The notes under the pieces are model-generated. The model saw only the letters and a list, made by a program, of their open reading frames with translations. It did no database searches and was not told where the DNA came from. The position numbers were made by a program, and so were the translations under genes. Shown piece after piece: positions 27,476-36,191 of a stretch of 64,000 nucleotides of DNA. The DNA comes from Bifidobacterium sp. ESL0790. Lineage in GTDB: Bacteria; Actinomycetota; Actinomycetes; Actinomycetales; Bifidobacteriaceae. The stretch covers positions 434,001 to 498,000 of the forward strand of contig NZ_CP113915.1 in assembly GCF_029395435.1 (NCBI RefSeq), in the 5' to 3' direction. Numbering within the stretch: position 1 is the first letter of the stretch; the number at the start of each line of letters is the position of its first letter.

Positions 27476-28717
27476 ATGGGGAACGCGGAAAACAAGCCGA
27501 ATGGCGATATCGAAGGCAACAAAGATAGCCAAAGTGACCAAAGCGTCAACGAGGCCAAGGACCGCGCCGCCTTCGAGAAGGCCATCAAGAACGGTGAGAA
27601 CCCGCTGAAAACCACGGATGTGCCGCGCTGGGAGGACCAGGTGGGCGTCAGCCGCATCGTCAACCGTCGCGTCTTCGAGCTCGCGCCGCTGCCCACGCCC
27701 GCCGATGTGCTCACGGACATGCCGCTGAGCGAGCATAACCAGGATTTGGTGGAGCGTTCGCGTGACGAGATTCGCGCCTGCCTCTACGGCCAGGACGACC
27801 GCCTGCTGGTCATCGTCGGTCCCTGCTCGGTGCACGACCCCAAGGCCGCGCTCGATTACGCGCATCGCCTCGCCGCGCTGAAGGACGAGCTGGACGACCA
27901 GCTGCTCATCGTCATGCGCGTCTATTTCGAAAAGCCCCGCACCACCGTCGGTTGGAAGGGCCTGATCAACGACCCCGACATCGACGGCAGCCACAACATC
28001 AACAAGGGACTGCTGCTCGCGCGCAAGACGCTGCTGGGCGTGCTCGACGCGGGCCTCGCCGCGGCCACCGAGTTCCTCGAGCCGACCAGCCCGCAATATA
28101 TCTCGGACGCGGTGAGCTGGGGCGCGATCGGCGCGCGCAACACCGAGTCGCAGATTCACCGCCAGCTGGCCAGTGGGCTTTCGATGCCCGTCGGCTTCAA
28201 GAACGCCACGGATGGTTCCGTCAAGGCCGCCATCGACGGCTGCTATACGGCTGGCCAACAGCACACGTTCTTCGGCATCGACCATCTCGCCCGCGCCAGC
28301 GCCGTGGAGACGCTGGGCAATCCGGATTGCCACGTGGTGCTGCGTGGTTCCTCGCACGGCCCGAACTACGACACGGAATCCGTGCAGGTGGCGATGGACG
28401 CGGTGCGTGGCGAAATGCCCGCCGAATCGGCTGCCGCGCACGGGCTCGTCATCGACTGCTCGCACGGCAATTCTGGCAAGGACGAGGTGCGCCAGGCCCA
28501 GGTCGTCCGCGATCTCGCCTCGCGCCTGGCCGACGGCGAGCAGGATATCGTCGGTTTGATGATGGAGAGCTTCATCAAGGGCGGCAACCAGCCCGCCGCG
28601 CCGCTCGCCCAGTTGGAATACGGCAAGTCCATCACCGACAAGTGCATCTCGTGGCCGGAGACGGAGAAGCTGCTGCGCGAGTTGGCGCAGGCGGTGAGCG
28701 CCCGTCGCTGGAAGTGA
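27476..28717 (+). CDS. 3-deoxy-7-phosphoheptulonate (DAHP) synthase, type I (copy 2)
   Basis: The 413-residue paralogue of the preceding enzyme has the same motifs (LLVIVGPCSVHDPKAALDYA, EKPRTTVGWKGLINDPDIDG, WGAIGARNTESQIHRQLASG, DCSHGNSGKD). It carries an extra acidic/polar N-terminal stretch of about 60 residues. The two copies probably differ in feedback control (Phe, Tyr or Trp), which I cannot assign from sequence. ATG 27476 has GGAGGGGG 7 nt upstream; an extension to 27416 lacks such a site. TATGAT at 27415-27420 is a possible -10. Confidence 0.92.
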   Translation: MGNAENKPNGDIEGNKDSQSDQSVNEAKDRAAFEKAIKNGENPLKTTDVPRWEDQVGVSRIVNRRVFELAPLPTPADVLTDMPLSEHNQDLVERSRDEIRACLYGQDDRLLVIVGPCSVHDPKAALDYAHRLAALKDELDDQLLIVMRVYFEKPRTTVGWKGLINDPDIDGSHNINKGLLLARKTLLGVLDAGLAAATEFLEPTSPQYISDAVSWGAIGARNTESQIHRQLASGLSMPVGFKNATDGSVKAAIDGCYTAGQQHTFFGIDHLARASAVETLGNPDCHVVLRGSSHGPNYDTESVQVAMDAVRGEMPAESAAAHGLVIDCSHGNSGKDEVRQAQVVRDLASRLADGEQDIVGLMMESFIKGGNQPAAPLAQLEYGKSITDKCISWPETEKLLRELAQAVSARRWK

Positions 28718-28834
28718 TTGTTGCGGTGGGGCTGTCCACGTACTATGGATAACCCAGATAATTCAACGTATTCAATCAATAAACAACGTATATACAAAAC
28801 ACATACAACAGACATACGCTAACCAAGGAGCATT

Positions 28835-29527
28835 ATGAAGACCATCGCCATCATCGGCGCCATGGATGAGGAAGTCGCCCTCATCGCCAAATCACTCGAC
28901 GACGTGGAGCACAACAAGACCGCCAGCCTCGACATCAACGTGGGCACGCTGGCCACCAAGTCGGGCGAGCGCATCCGCGTGGCCGCGACGGTCGGCGGCA
29001 TGGGCCTGGTCAACGCCGCGGCGACCACCCAGTGCCTGATCGACGGCTACCAGCCCGACGCCGTGATCTTCTCCGGCATCGCCGGCTCGCTCAACAAGAG
29101 CCTGCACATCAACGACGTGGTGCTCGGCGGCACCCTGCGCTACCTCGACAGCGACATGCGCCTGATCGCGCAGTGGAAGCCGGAGGCCGAGGAGTTCCAC
29201 AGCGACCGTCACCTGCTCGACGTGGCGGGCCAGGCGCTCGACGACATGGGCATCAAGCACATCGTCGGCACCATCGCCTCGGGCAACTATTTCGTCGACT
29301 CGCCGCAGAAGGTGGCGGAGGTCGCCGAGACCACGCACGCCGACGCGGTGGAGATGGAAGGCGCCGCGGTGGCGCATGTCGCCGGCCGCAACGACGTCCC
29401 CGCGCTCGTCATCCGCGCTCTTTCGGATAACGCCGACACGGATTACGAGGAGTTCAAGGAGTTCGACATCTCCGAGTACGCCGACACCGCCGCACGCCTG
29501 GCCGTCGACATCGTCACGAGGCTCTGA
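28835..29527 (+). CDS. mtnN: 5'-methylthioadenosine / S-adenosylhomocysteine nucleosidase
   Basis: The 230-residue protein hydrolyses MTA and SAH, by-products of S-adenosylmethionine use. It starts MKTIAIIGAMDEEVALI with the catalytic Glu near residue 11. It has VNVG-type strands (GGMGLVNAAATTQCLID), the ribose-binding VEMEGAAVAHVA and the catalytic Asp in ALSDNAD. AAGGAGC precedes ATG 28835. The 117-nt gap upstream is A/T-rich and may hold its promoter. Confidence 0.94.
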   Translation: MKTIAIIGAMDEEVALIAKSLDDVEHNKTASLDINVGTLATKSGERIRVAATVGGMGLVNAAATTQCLIDGYQPDAVIFSGIAGSLNKSLHINDVVLGGTLRYLDSDMRLIAQWKPEAEEFHSDRHLLDVAGQALDDMGIKHIVGTIASGNYFVDSPQKVAEVAETTHADAVEMEGAAVAHVAGRNDVPALVIRALSDNADTDYEEFKEFDISEYADTAARLAVDIVTRL

Positions 29528-29598
29528 ATCCGCTTTCGGAGGCCGGGTTTTCGTAGCATAACAGGTATGGGCGTGGTTTCGGCCGCGCCAATAACAAG

Positions 29599-30846
29599 AT
29601 GGGATGTATGGATATGGGTCAGGTTGGCATTCAGAACGACAGCAGTGCCGGAAACGTTGGAATGACGGCGGTTTCGTCGGACGCTCCGGTGGTCGGCATC
29701 GACAGGATCGACTGCTATACTCCGAACCACTATCTTGATCTGGTCGATTTGGCGCACGCCCGCGGCGAGGACCCCAACAAATACCTCATCGGCATCGGCC
29801 AGAGCAAGATGGCCGTCGCCGCGCTCGACCAGGACATCGTGGCCATGGCCGCCAACGCCGCCGAACCCATGCTCAATGCGGAAGACAAAGCCAATATCGG
29901 CCTGCTGATCGTCGCCACCGAAAGCGGCATCGACCAGTCCAAGGCCTCGGCGCTCTTCGTGGAGAATCTGCTTGGCCTCGACGAGCATCTGCGTGCCATT
30001 GAGATCAAGGAGGCCTGCTACGGCGCCACCGCCGGGGTGCAGCTGGCGTGCGATTACGTGCGCAGTCATCCGGGCCGCAAGGCGCTGGTCATCGCCTCCG
30101 ACATCGCCCGCTACGGCCTGCGCACCGCCGGTGAGGTGACCCAAGGGGCCGGCTCGGTCGCCATGCTCATCAGCCGCGACCCGTCCATTCTCGTCATCGA
30201 GCCCGAATCCCTTTACCTGAGCCGCAGCACCGGTGACTTCTGGCGTCCGAACTATTCCACCGAGGCGTTCGCGCGCGGCAAGTTCTCCGAACAGGTCTAC
30301 GTCGGCATGTTCGACGAGCTCTGGGACGAGGCGCAGGGTAAGGGAATGGCCCGCCCCGAGGACCTTCAGGCGCTGCTTTTCCACATCCCCTTCTCCAAGA
30401 TGGGGCGCAAGGGGTTGCGTTCGCTCGAAAGCCGAATCGACGGGCCTGATTACGAGCGGCTCACGCAGCGCTTCGAATCCAGCATCGTCTACGGCAAACA
30501 GGTCGGCAACATCTACACAGGCTCGATCTACCTGGCCCTGCTCTCGCTGCTCGAGAACGACGACACCCTGCGCGAGGGCGACCGCATCGGCCTGTTCAGC
30601 TATGGCTCCGGCTCGGTGGGGGAGCTCTACTTCGGTCGCTTGCAGCCGGGTTATCGTGATCGTCTCGATCCGCGGCGTCACCAGAGTGCGCTGGACGCAC
30701 GCCAGCAGCTGACCATGGAGCAATACGAAAGCATGTTCGAGGGGCAACTGGCCACCGACGGTTCGACGCAGACCTTGACGCAAACCGACCCCGCCGCCCC
30801 GCACTATCTCGCGGGCATCAAGGAGCACGAGCGGCAGTATCGTTGA
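29599..30846 (+). CDS. mvaS: Hydroxymethylglutaryl-CoA synthase
   Basis: This mevalonate-pathway enzyme condenses acetyl-CoA with acetoacetyl-CoA. All three catalytic residues are visible: Glu in IVATESGIDQSK, the nucleophile Cys in EACYGATAGVQLA and His in LLFHIPFSKMGRKGL, plus GSCxGE-like LFSYGSGSVGELY. The start is uncertain: ATG 29599, 29608 and 29614 are all in frame and none has a strong SD. TAGCAT at 29554-29559 would start the mRNA near 29567. Other mevalonate genes are not adjacent here. Confidence 0.93.
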   Translation: MGCMDMGQVGIQNDSSAGNVGMTAVSSDAPVVGIDRIDCYTPNHYLDLVDLAHARGEDPNKYLIGIGQSKMAVAALDQDIVAMAANAAEPMLNAEDKANIGLLIVATESGIDQSKASALFVENLLGLDEHLRAIEIKEACYGATAGVQLACDYVRSHPGRKALVIASDIARYGLRTAGEVTQGAGSVAMLISRDPSILVIEPESLYLSRSTGDFWRPNYSTEAFARGKFSEQVYVGMFDELWDEAQGKGMARPEDLQALLFHIPFSKMGRKGLRSLESRIDGPDYERLTQRFESSIVYGKQVGNIYTGSIYLALLSLLENDDTLREGDRIGLFSYGSGSVGELYFGRLQPGYRDRLDPRRHQSALDARQQLTMEQYESMFEGQLATDGSTQTLTQTDPAAPHYLAGIKEHERQYR

Positions 30847-31049
30847 TATTTCGTGGCGTTTCGGCCTTGGATGTGTGTTGGTTTCCGCGCGTCCAAGGTC
30901 GTTTTCGTATTCAATTGTGCTGATTTATATACCATTTACATTTATATATATTCAAATATCCATCCGTATATTCATCCGTCATGCTCCATACTTTCGCCCT
31001 GCGTTCTTCCCCTATCTGGACGTGATGGCATGGACCGACCAAACTGCCA

Positions 31050-31055
31050 TATACT
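31050..31055 (+). promoter_or_regulatory. -10 box of the ACT/UPF0210 gene pair
   Basis: TATACT lies 82 nt before ATG 31137. The 290-nt gap upstream is unusually A/T-rich (30915-30985) with repeated TATATA/CATCCGT motifs, but I see no gene in it. Confidence 0.5.
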
Positions 31056-31136
31056 AAGGATTTGGGAACAGAGGTCGGCGTGAACCGGCCTTCCGCCAAC
31101 GGCCGCGACGTCCGGCCACCTATCGGAGGGACTCTC

Positions 31137-31409
31137 ATGGACAAAGCGGTTATCACAGTCGTCGGGCAAGACACGGTCGGCATCATCGCGCGTGTCTGCA
31201 CCTACCTTTCGCAGCACCAGGTCAACGTGCTCGACATCTCGCAGACCATCATCGACGGCTTCTTCAACATGATGATGATCGTGGATTGCGACGACCTCGA
31301 CGAGCAATTCTCCGACATGGTCGACGGCCTGGAATCCCTTGGCGACGAGATCGGCGTGCGCATCCGCTGCCAGCGCGAGGAGATCTTCACGAAGATGCAC
31401 CGGGTCTGA
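31137..31409 (+). CDS. UPF0237 family ACT-domain protein
   Basis: This 90-residue single ACT domain (KAVITVVGQDTVGIIARVCTYL, NVLDISQTIIDGFFNMMMIVD) resembles the ACT half of glycine-cleavage regulators. It is the standard upstream partner of UPF0210 proteins in Gram-positive bacteria. It probably senses an amino acid and may regulate the neighbour; the ligand is unknown. CGGAGGG lies upstream of ATG 31137, and the longer frame from 31062 has no such support. It ends 18 nt before the UPF0210 gene. Confidence 0.88.
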   Translation: MDKAVITVVGQDTVGIIARVCTYLSQHQVNVLDISQTIIDGFFNMMMIVDCDDLDEQFSDMVDGLESLGDEIGVRIRCQREEIFTKMHRV

Positions 31410-31427
31410 GGGGGAGGGGAAGCCATC

Positions 31428-32792
31428 GTGTTGAACATAACTGAGGTCCGCGAGACCAACGAGATGATCGAGCAGGAGAAGCTCGACGTGCGCACCATCA
31501 CCATGGGCATCTCCCTGCTCGATTGCGCCGCCGCCGACGTCGACGTGGTCTGCGAGAACGTCTACCGCAAGATTACCGAGAAGGCCCGTGACCTGGTGAA
31601 AACCGGCCGGGGCATCGAGCGCGATTTCGGCATCCCGATCGTCAACAAGCGCATCACCGTCACTCCCATCTCGCTGGTCGGGGCGAGCTCCTGCAAGTCG
31701 CCGTCCGATTTCGTCAAAATCGCCCATGCCTTGGATCGCGCTGCCAAGGAAGTCGGAGTCGACCTCATCGGCGGCTACACGGCTCTGGTCTCCAAATCCA
31801 TGACCCCGGCCGAACGCATGCTTATCGAATCGCTGCCGAAGGCGCTTTCCGAGACCGACATCGTCTGTTCGTCGGTCAACGTCGGCTCCACCAAAACCGG
31901 CATCGACATGGACGCCGTCGAGCTGCTCGGCCGCATGGTCAAAGACACCGCCTACGCCACGCGCGACAACGACAGCTACGGCTGCGTGAAATTCGTGGCG
32001 TTCTGCAACGCACCCGACGACAACCCCTTCATGGCCGGCGGCTTCCACGGCGTCACCGAAGGCGACGTGGTCGTCAACGTTGGCGTCTCCGGGCCCGGCG
32101 TGGTCTCCCGCGCGCTCGATGCCGCGAAAGGCAAGGATTTCGAATTCCTGTGCGAGACCATCAAACGCACCGCCTTCAAGATTACCCGCGTCGGCCAGCT
32201 GGTCGCGCAGGAGGCCTCGAAGCGGCTCGGCGTGCCCTTCGGCATCATCGACCTGTCGCTGGCACCCACGGCGGCCGTAGGCGATTCGGTCGGCGAAGTG
32301 CTGGAGAAGATCGGGTTGGAACAGGTCGGCGCTCCCGGCACCACCGCGGCGCTCGCGATGTTGAACGACCAGGTGAAGAAGGGCGGCATCATGGCCTCCT
32401 CCTACGTCGGCGGGCTCTCTGGCGCGTTCATCCCCGTTTCGGAGGATAAGAACATGATCGAGGCGGCCAAATCCGGCTGCCTCAAAATCGAGAAGCTCGA
32501 GGCGATGACCTGCGTCTGCTCGGTCGGCCTCGACATGATCGCCATTCCCGGCGAGACCTCGGCCGCGACGATTTCCGGCATGATCGCCGACGAGGCCGCC
32601 ATCGGCATGGTCAACCAGAAGACCACCGCCGTGCGCGTCATCCCGGTCTACGGCAAAGGTGTCGGCGAGGTGGCGAATTTCGGTGGCCTGATGGGCTATG
32701 CGCCGATCATCCCGGTCAACCAGACCTCGTGCGAGGCCTTCGTCACCCGCGGCGGCCGCATCCCCGCCCCAATCCACAGTTTCAAGAACTGA
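31428..32792 (+). CDS. UPF0210 (DUF711, PFL-like) protein
   Basis: The 454-residue protein is of typical family length (about 450). It is related to the glycyl-radical/PFL-like fold but with no known reaction. Landmarks are [59 protein letters not shown]-like [15 protein letters not shown] and a C-terminal [28 protein letters not shown]. It starts with GTG 31428 (or TTG 31431) after GGGAGGGGA. It is co-transcribed with the ACT gene. Confidence 0.88.
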   Translation: MLNITEVRETNEMIEQEKLDVRTITMGISLLDCAAADVDVVCENVYRKITEKARDLVKTGRGIERDFGIPIVNKRITVTPISLVGASSCKSPSDFVKIAHALDRAAKEVGVDLIGGYTALVSKSMTPAERMLIESLPKALSETDIVCSSVNVGSTKTGIDMDAVELLGRMVKDTAYATRDNDSYGCVKFVAFCNAPDDNPFMAGGFHGVTEGDVVVNVGVSGPGVVSRALDAAKGKDFEFLCETIKRTAFKITRVGQLVAQEASKRLGVPFGIIDLSLAPTAAVGDSVGEVLEKIGLEQVGAPGTTAALAMLNDQVKKGGIMASSYVGGLSGAFIPVSEDKNMIEAAKSGCLKIEKLEAMTCVCSVGLDMIAIPGETSAATISGMIADEAAIGMVNQKTTAVRVIPVYGKGVGEVANFGGLMGYAPIIPVNQTSCEAFVTRGGRIPAPIHSFKN

Positions 32793-32811
32793 CAGGTAGC
32801 TCAAAACTGAT

Positions 32812-33048
32812 TTGCGCCATAAACGGGCCGCTGAGCGTTGGTGGGTGGCTTGTTTATGGCGCGAAATTGTGGTTGCGACATAATTAGGCCGCACCCCCCC
32901 ATTAACGGCCCATTTATGTCGCAAGATTGGAGTTGCGCCATATTTCGGACACTGAAGGGTTGTCAATGGCTTGTTTATGGCACAAAATTAAAATTTCGCC
33001 ATAAATGAGTCGCTGGTCATCTGTTAGTGGCTTGTTTATGGCGCAAAA
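32812..33048. repeat. Four tandem ~60-nt hairpin repeats
   Basis: Units start at about 32812, 32873, 32933 and 32994 (period 60-61 nt). Each begins with a form of TTGCGCCATAAA and ends with a form of GTTTATGGCGCAAAAT, so each can fold on itself (11-13 bp stem, ~32-nt loop). The second unit has CGACATAA at one end and TTATGTCG at the other, a compensated change that keeps pairing. Interiors differ more, apart from a shared TGGCTTGTTTATGG. The array fills the gap between two convergent genes. It is not CRISPR-like: repeats are imperfect, palindromic at both ends and there is no cas gene. Confidence 0.85.
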
Positions 33049-33053
33049 TGGAA

Positions 33054-33749
33054 TTATTCCCCGCCGGCGAAGCCCAACTGACGCCAAGCCTCGTAGATGG
33101 CGATGGAGGCGCAGTTGGTGAGGTTCAACGAACGCAGGCTCGGCCGCATCGGCAGGCGCACTTGCTCAGCGACGTGCGGGCCGGCCATGATGTCTATCGG
33201 GTCGGGGATGTTGCCCGGCTCCGGGCCGAAAAGCAGGATGTCGTCCGGGCGATATTGCACGTCGGTGTAAAGCTTGGTGGCGTGCGCGGTGAAGGCGATG
33301 ATACGCGAGTTGGGCATGGATTTCACGAGGTCGTCGAAATCGGGGTGCAGCACGACGTGGGCCATGTCGTGATAATCGAGGCCGGCGCGGCGCAGCTTGG
33401 TGTCTTTCAGGTTGAAGCCGAGCGGTTCGATCAAATGCAGAATCGTCCCGGTCACGGCGCACAGGCGGATGGCGGAACCGGTGTTGCCGGGGATGCGCGG
33501 GGAGTAGTAGCACAGGTGCGGCGTCACCGTCTTGGCCTCGCTGGCGTCCTTGGCGCTCATCATCGCGTCGACTACGCTGATCGGGTTGCCGTGAGCGTCC
33601 GTGACGAGCTCGTCCGGCCCGTAGTTGGATTTGCGGTAGCCGTATTCGTACATGTCGGTGACTTTGTTCTCGGGGTTGCCGGCGTTGCCGGGATTGCTGG
33701 AGCTACCGGAGTTCTGCTGGTCGTTGCTGGTTTTCGCTGCGTCTGTCAT
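33054..33749 (-). CDS. SpoU-type tRNA (cytidine/uridine-2'-O-)methyltransferase, TrmL-like
   Basis: The 231-residue protein has the three SPOUT motifs of TrmL: PRIPGNTGSAIRLCAVTG (motif 1), ILLFGPEPGNIP (motif 2) and LRSLNLTNCASIAIYEAWRQ (motif 3). TrmL 2'-O-methylates the wobble base of tRNA-Leu. An N-terminal extension of about 75 residues, Asn/Ser/Gly-rich at first, precedes the conserved domain (usual length about 155). The start is supported by a leaderless promoter box. Confidence 0.88.
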   Translation of the reverse strand: MTDAAKTSNDQQNSGSSSNPGNAGNPENKVTDMYEYGYRKSNYGPDELVTDAHGNPISVVDAMMSAKDASEAKTVTPHLCYYSPRIPGNTGSAIRLCAVTGTILHLIEPLGFNLKDTKLRRAGLDYHDMAHVVLHPDFDDLVKSMPNSRIIAFTAHATKLYTDVQYRPDDILLFGPEPGNIPDPIDIMAGPHVAEQVRLPMRPSLRSLNLTNCASIAIYEAWRQLGFAGGE

Positions 33750-33755
33750 GGTTCA

Positions 33756-33761
33756 AAACTA
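33756..33761 (-). promoter_or_regulatory. -10 box of the TrmL-like gene, leaderless type
   Basis: TAGTTT on the minus strand lies 6 nt before the start codon at 33749. Confidence 0.45.
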
Positions 33762-33984
33762 TCCCCGCGAACCGACACGGCCGATTGTGTTGGGTTTCGA
33801 TTGTTCTCAATTGCGTTTGCGCGTAATAAAATACGTTCAATCCGTCATTGCCTAGTATGGAGGTCACATTGCGTTGTTTTAGGGTTTCCGTGCTGTGTAA
33901 TAGCAAATAAGAATATGGAAAACGTTGGAATTTCGCCATTCTTATATTTCGGTATTGCGCGGAACTCAGCAGGGAGGCGGAAAT

Positions 33985-34104
33985 ATGGCGATAAAGACGT
34001 TCAGCGCTACGTGTTCACAGCATCGATACGTGAAATCCTTGATTATTTCGTTCCGTGCTGTGAGTGAGACCGAAGCGCATTATTTCCGCAGCACTGACGA
34101 TTGA
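33985..34104 (+). CDS. Possible 39-residue small protein
   Basis: In the 410-nt gap between the TrmL-like gene and mutY, ATG 33985 is preceded by AGGGAGG at usable spacing and followed by 39 codons. The product begins MAIKTFSATCSQHRY and has no motif I recognise. The frame lacks strong codon bias. It could equally be chance; nothing else in this gap (33750-34161) is supportable. Confidence 0.2.
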   Translation: MAIKTFSATCSQHRYVKSLIISFRAVSETEAHYFRSTDD

Positions 34105-34161
34105 ACCATGCGGATTACGCCTTCCGTGCCGCTGTAGCGGCTTTAGGGCACAATGGTTCGG

Positions 34162-35199
34162 ATGGTTCAGAAGGATATGGATATGACGCAAGCTGCACAA
34201 GGCGCGCGCGAGGTGGTCGAGGGCTTTAGCGCCGACGAACTCGAGGCGATGAAAAGCGAGTTGTTCTCGTGGTGGGACGAGAACGCGCGCGACCTGCCGT
34301 GGCGATTCGGCCGCACGACACCGTGGGGCATCCTCATTTCCGAGGTGATGAGCCAGCAGACGCAGATGAGCCGCGTCGTTCAGTATTGGACCAACTGGAT
34401 GGATGTCTGGCCCGACGCCGCAAGCCTCGCCAAGGCAAGCACGGCCGAAGTCATCACCGCGTGGGGCAGGCTTGGCTATCCCCGTCGCGCGTTGCGGCTT
34501 CAGGAATGTGCGAAAGTGGTCGCTGAGCAATATGACAACGAGCTTCCAAAAACGTATGACGAATTGGTTGCGCTGCCCGGCATCGGCGACTACACCGCCA
34601 GCGCCGTGATAAGCTTCGCGTTCGGCGAGCGCATCGCGGTCATCGACACCAATGTCCGCCGCGTGCTCTGGCGCACGTTCAAGGGCGAGGAGTCGCTGGG
34701 TGGCTCGGCCAGGCCTGAGGAACGCAAGCTGGCGAACGCCGTGTTGCCGAAGGACGCCGAGGAAAGCGTCATCTGGAACGAGGCGCTGATTGAGCTGGGC
34801 GCGCTGGTCTGCACCGCAAAGAACCCGAAGATCGACGAGGACCCATGGGTCGGCCACAACCGCTTCTACGCCGCCGGCTGCCCGGGGATGGGGGAGAAGC
34901 GCACTCGCCCGCGCCAGAGCTTCAAAGGTACGAACCGCCAGGTGCGCGGCATCGTCCTCAACGCTTTGCGCGCTCTCGCCGATTCGGAACCGGCCACTGG
35001 AAAAGGTTCGCCGTCATCCGAAAAGGCATCCGTAAAGTCCTCTGCAAAGGCGGCTTCATCCGCCGGCGCCTCGTTGTCTCGCGAGGAGGTCGAACAGCTC
35101 TGGCCCGACCACATCCAACTCGACGCCTGCATCGCCAGCCTCGACGACGACGGCCTCATAGAAATCAGTCCAAATGGTTCATTGAGTTTGCCACAATGA
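34162..35199 (+). CDS. mutY: A/G-specific adenine glycosylase lacking the Fe-S cluster ligands
   Basis: The 345-residue protein removes adenine mispaired with 8-oxoguanine. It has the catalytic Glu61 in SEVMSQQTQMSRV, the helix-hairpin-helix LPGIGDYTASAV and the catalytic Asp162 in VIDTNVRRV. The usual C-x6-C-x2-C-x5-C cluster is reduced to Cys217, Ile224, Asp227 and Asn233, so it should not hold [4Fe-4S]. The C-terminus is a winged-helix-like segment (ACIASLDDDGLIEI) as in other actinobacterial MutY, without a NUDIX domain. ATG 34162 fits a CACAAT box 7 nt upstream; ATG 34153 is possible. The last ~170 bp recur, decayed, at 38451-38676. Confidence 0.9.
   Translation: MVQKDMDMTQAAQGAREVVEGFSADELEAMKSELFSWWDENARDLPWRFGRTTPWGILISEVMSQQTQMSRVVQYWTNWMDVWPDAASLAKASTAEVITAWGRLGYPRRALRLQECAKVVAEQYDNELPKTYDELVALPGIGDYTASAVISFAFGERIAVIDTNVRRVLWRTFKGEESLGGSARPEERKLANAVLPKDAEESVIWNEALIELGALVCTAKNPKIDEDPWVGHNRFYAAGCPGMGEKRTRPRQSFKGTNRQVRGIVLNALRALADSEPATGKGSPSSEKASVKSSAKAASSAGASLSREEVEQLWPDHIQLDACIASLDDDGLIEISPNGSLSLPQ
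35100..35153 (+). repeat. Exact 54-bp direct repeat, left copy (inside mutY)
   Basis: Bases 35100-35153 are identical to 38544-38597. Sequence on both sides is still similar but diverged (for example GGCCTCATAG versus GGTCTCATCG just downstream). The two copies bracket the AT-rich three-gene island. Confidence 0.9.
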
Positions 35200-35322
35200 A
35201 ACTGGGCAGGTGATTTGTTCGCGGTTTCTGGGGGGGTGAATCAATTAGAATAGCTAGAATGAATTAAGCATAGAAAAACAATATAGTTTCATCGAGTAAA
35301 CATCATGAACAGAGGAGGAACC

Positions 35323-36189
35323 ATGGCAGATGCTGTTCGAGCACTTAATCATGTGTTCAGCACTCATGTTCTTCAAGATTTGTTGGATTCTGGCTTCAGT
35401 AAGACGTTTCAAACTGCGGCGGATAAAAGTGTCAGTGGGTTTGATTCTATGACTTATGGTCAGATATTTACTAAGATTTATCGCTACCTTTATCGTAATC
35501 AACGTAATGAGTTCGTTTATCAAGATGTATTGTTTCGTAAGCTTTTGAAAAAACACAGTCCTCGTACGACAGTTGCTTTTCGTCAGCTTCCTGTGGGGGA
35601 TTCCATCGCGGATTTCGTGATGATTAATGGTTGTGGAAGAGCGTACGAGATCAAGTCCGATTTGGACACTTTCGATAGGCTGGAGCAGCAATTACAGCAT
35701 TATCTAACGGTCTTTTCCTATGTCTATGTGGTAGTTCCTGAAGCAAGGTTTCAGGAGGTGCTGAATCTTCTTGACACGTTCACCGGATATGGAAGTTTTA
35801 TCGGGGTGTATGCAGTCACGCGGCGCAATGCGATTAGCGCGAAACATGTTCGTCGGGCACAGCGTTGTACTGATTTTCTTGATTCGAAATCATTGTTTTA
35901 TATGTTGCGTAAACCGGAATATGAGAAGGTTTTGCTTGAGGCTTTCGGAAAATTACCTCAGGTCACACCTGTACAGTATTTCAGTACTTGCATGGAATGG
36001 TTTTCTATTTTGCCGGTTTTGAAACAACAGGAATTCGTTATGAGAACCTTGAAACAGCGTAAGTTGGCGAATTTCCAAATATCTGGAAACGTCCAAGATG
36101 AGTTGCAATCCTTGGTTTATTTTTCCGATTGGCGTTATGATGAGAAGAGATTGAATGCATTACTGAGGAGTGACTATCGAAGGAGATAA
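35323..36189 (+). CDS. sce7726 family protein, PD-(D/E)XK nuclease-like
   Basis: This 288-residue protein matches the family pattern I know as sce7726: SIADFVMINGCGRAYEIKSD followed by LDTFDRLEQQLQHYLTVFSYVYVVVPEAR. Asp97, Glu109 and Lys111 form a D...ExK arrangement typical of PD-(D/E)XK nucleases, with Gln123 on the following helix. A helical N-terminal ~70 residues and a helical C-terminal ~130 residues flank it. ATG 35323 has AGAGGAGG directly upstream; ATG 35305 lies before that site. It is the first gene of a three-gene operon, 2 nt before the next. DNA cleavage is inferred, not shown. Confidence 0.78.
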   Translation: MADAVRALNHVFSTHVLQDLLDSGFSKTFQTAADKSVSGFDSMTYGQIFTKIYRYLYRNQRNEFVYQDVLFRKLLKKHSPRTTVAFRQLPVGDSIADFVMINGCGRAYEIKSDLDTFDRLEQQLQHYLTVFSYVYVVVPEARFQEVLNLLDTFTGYGSFIGVYAVTRRNAISAKHVRRAQRCTDFLDSKSLFYMLRKPEYEKVLLEAFGKLPQVTPVQYFSTCMEWFSILPVLKQQEFVMRTLKQRKLANFQISGNVQDELQSLVYFSDWRYDEKRLNALLRSDYRRR

Positions 36190-36191
36190 AC

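Noticed and set aside
32812..33048. CRISPR array
   Set aside because: The repeated part forms both ends of self-complementary units, copies are imperfect, interiors are partly conserved and no cas gene is nearby.
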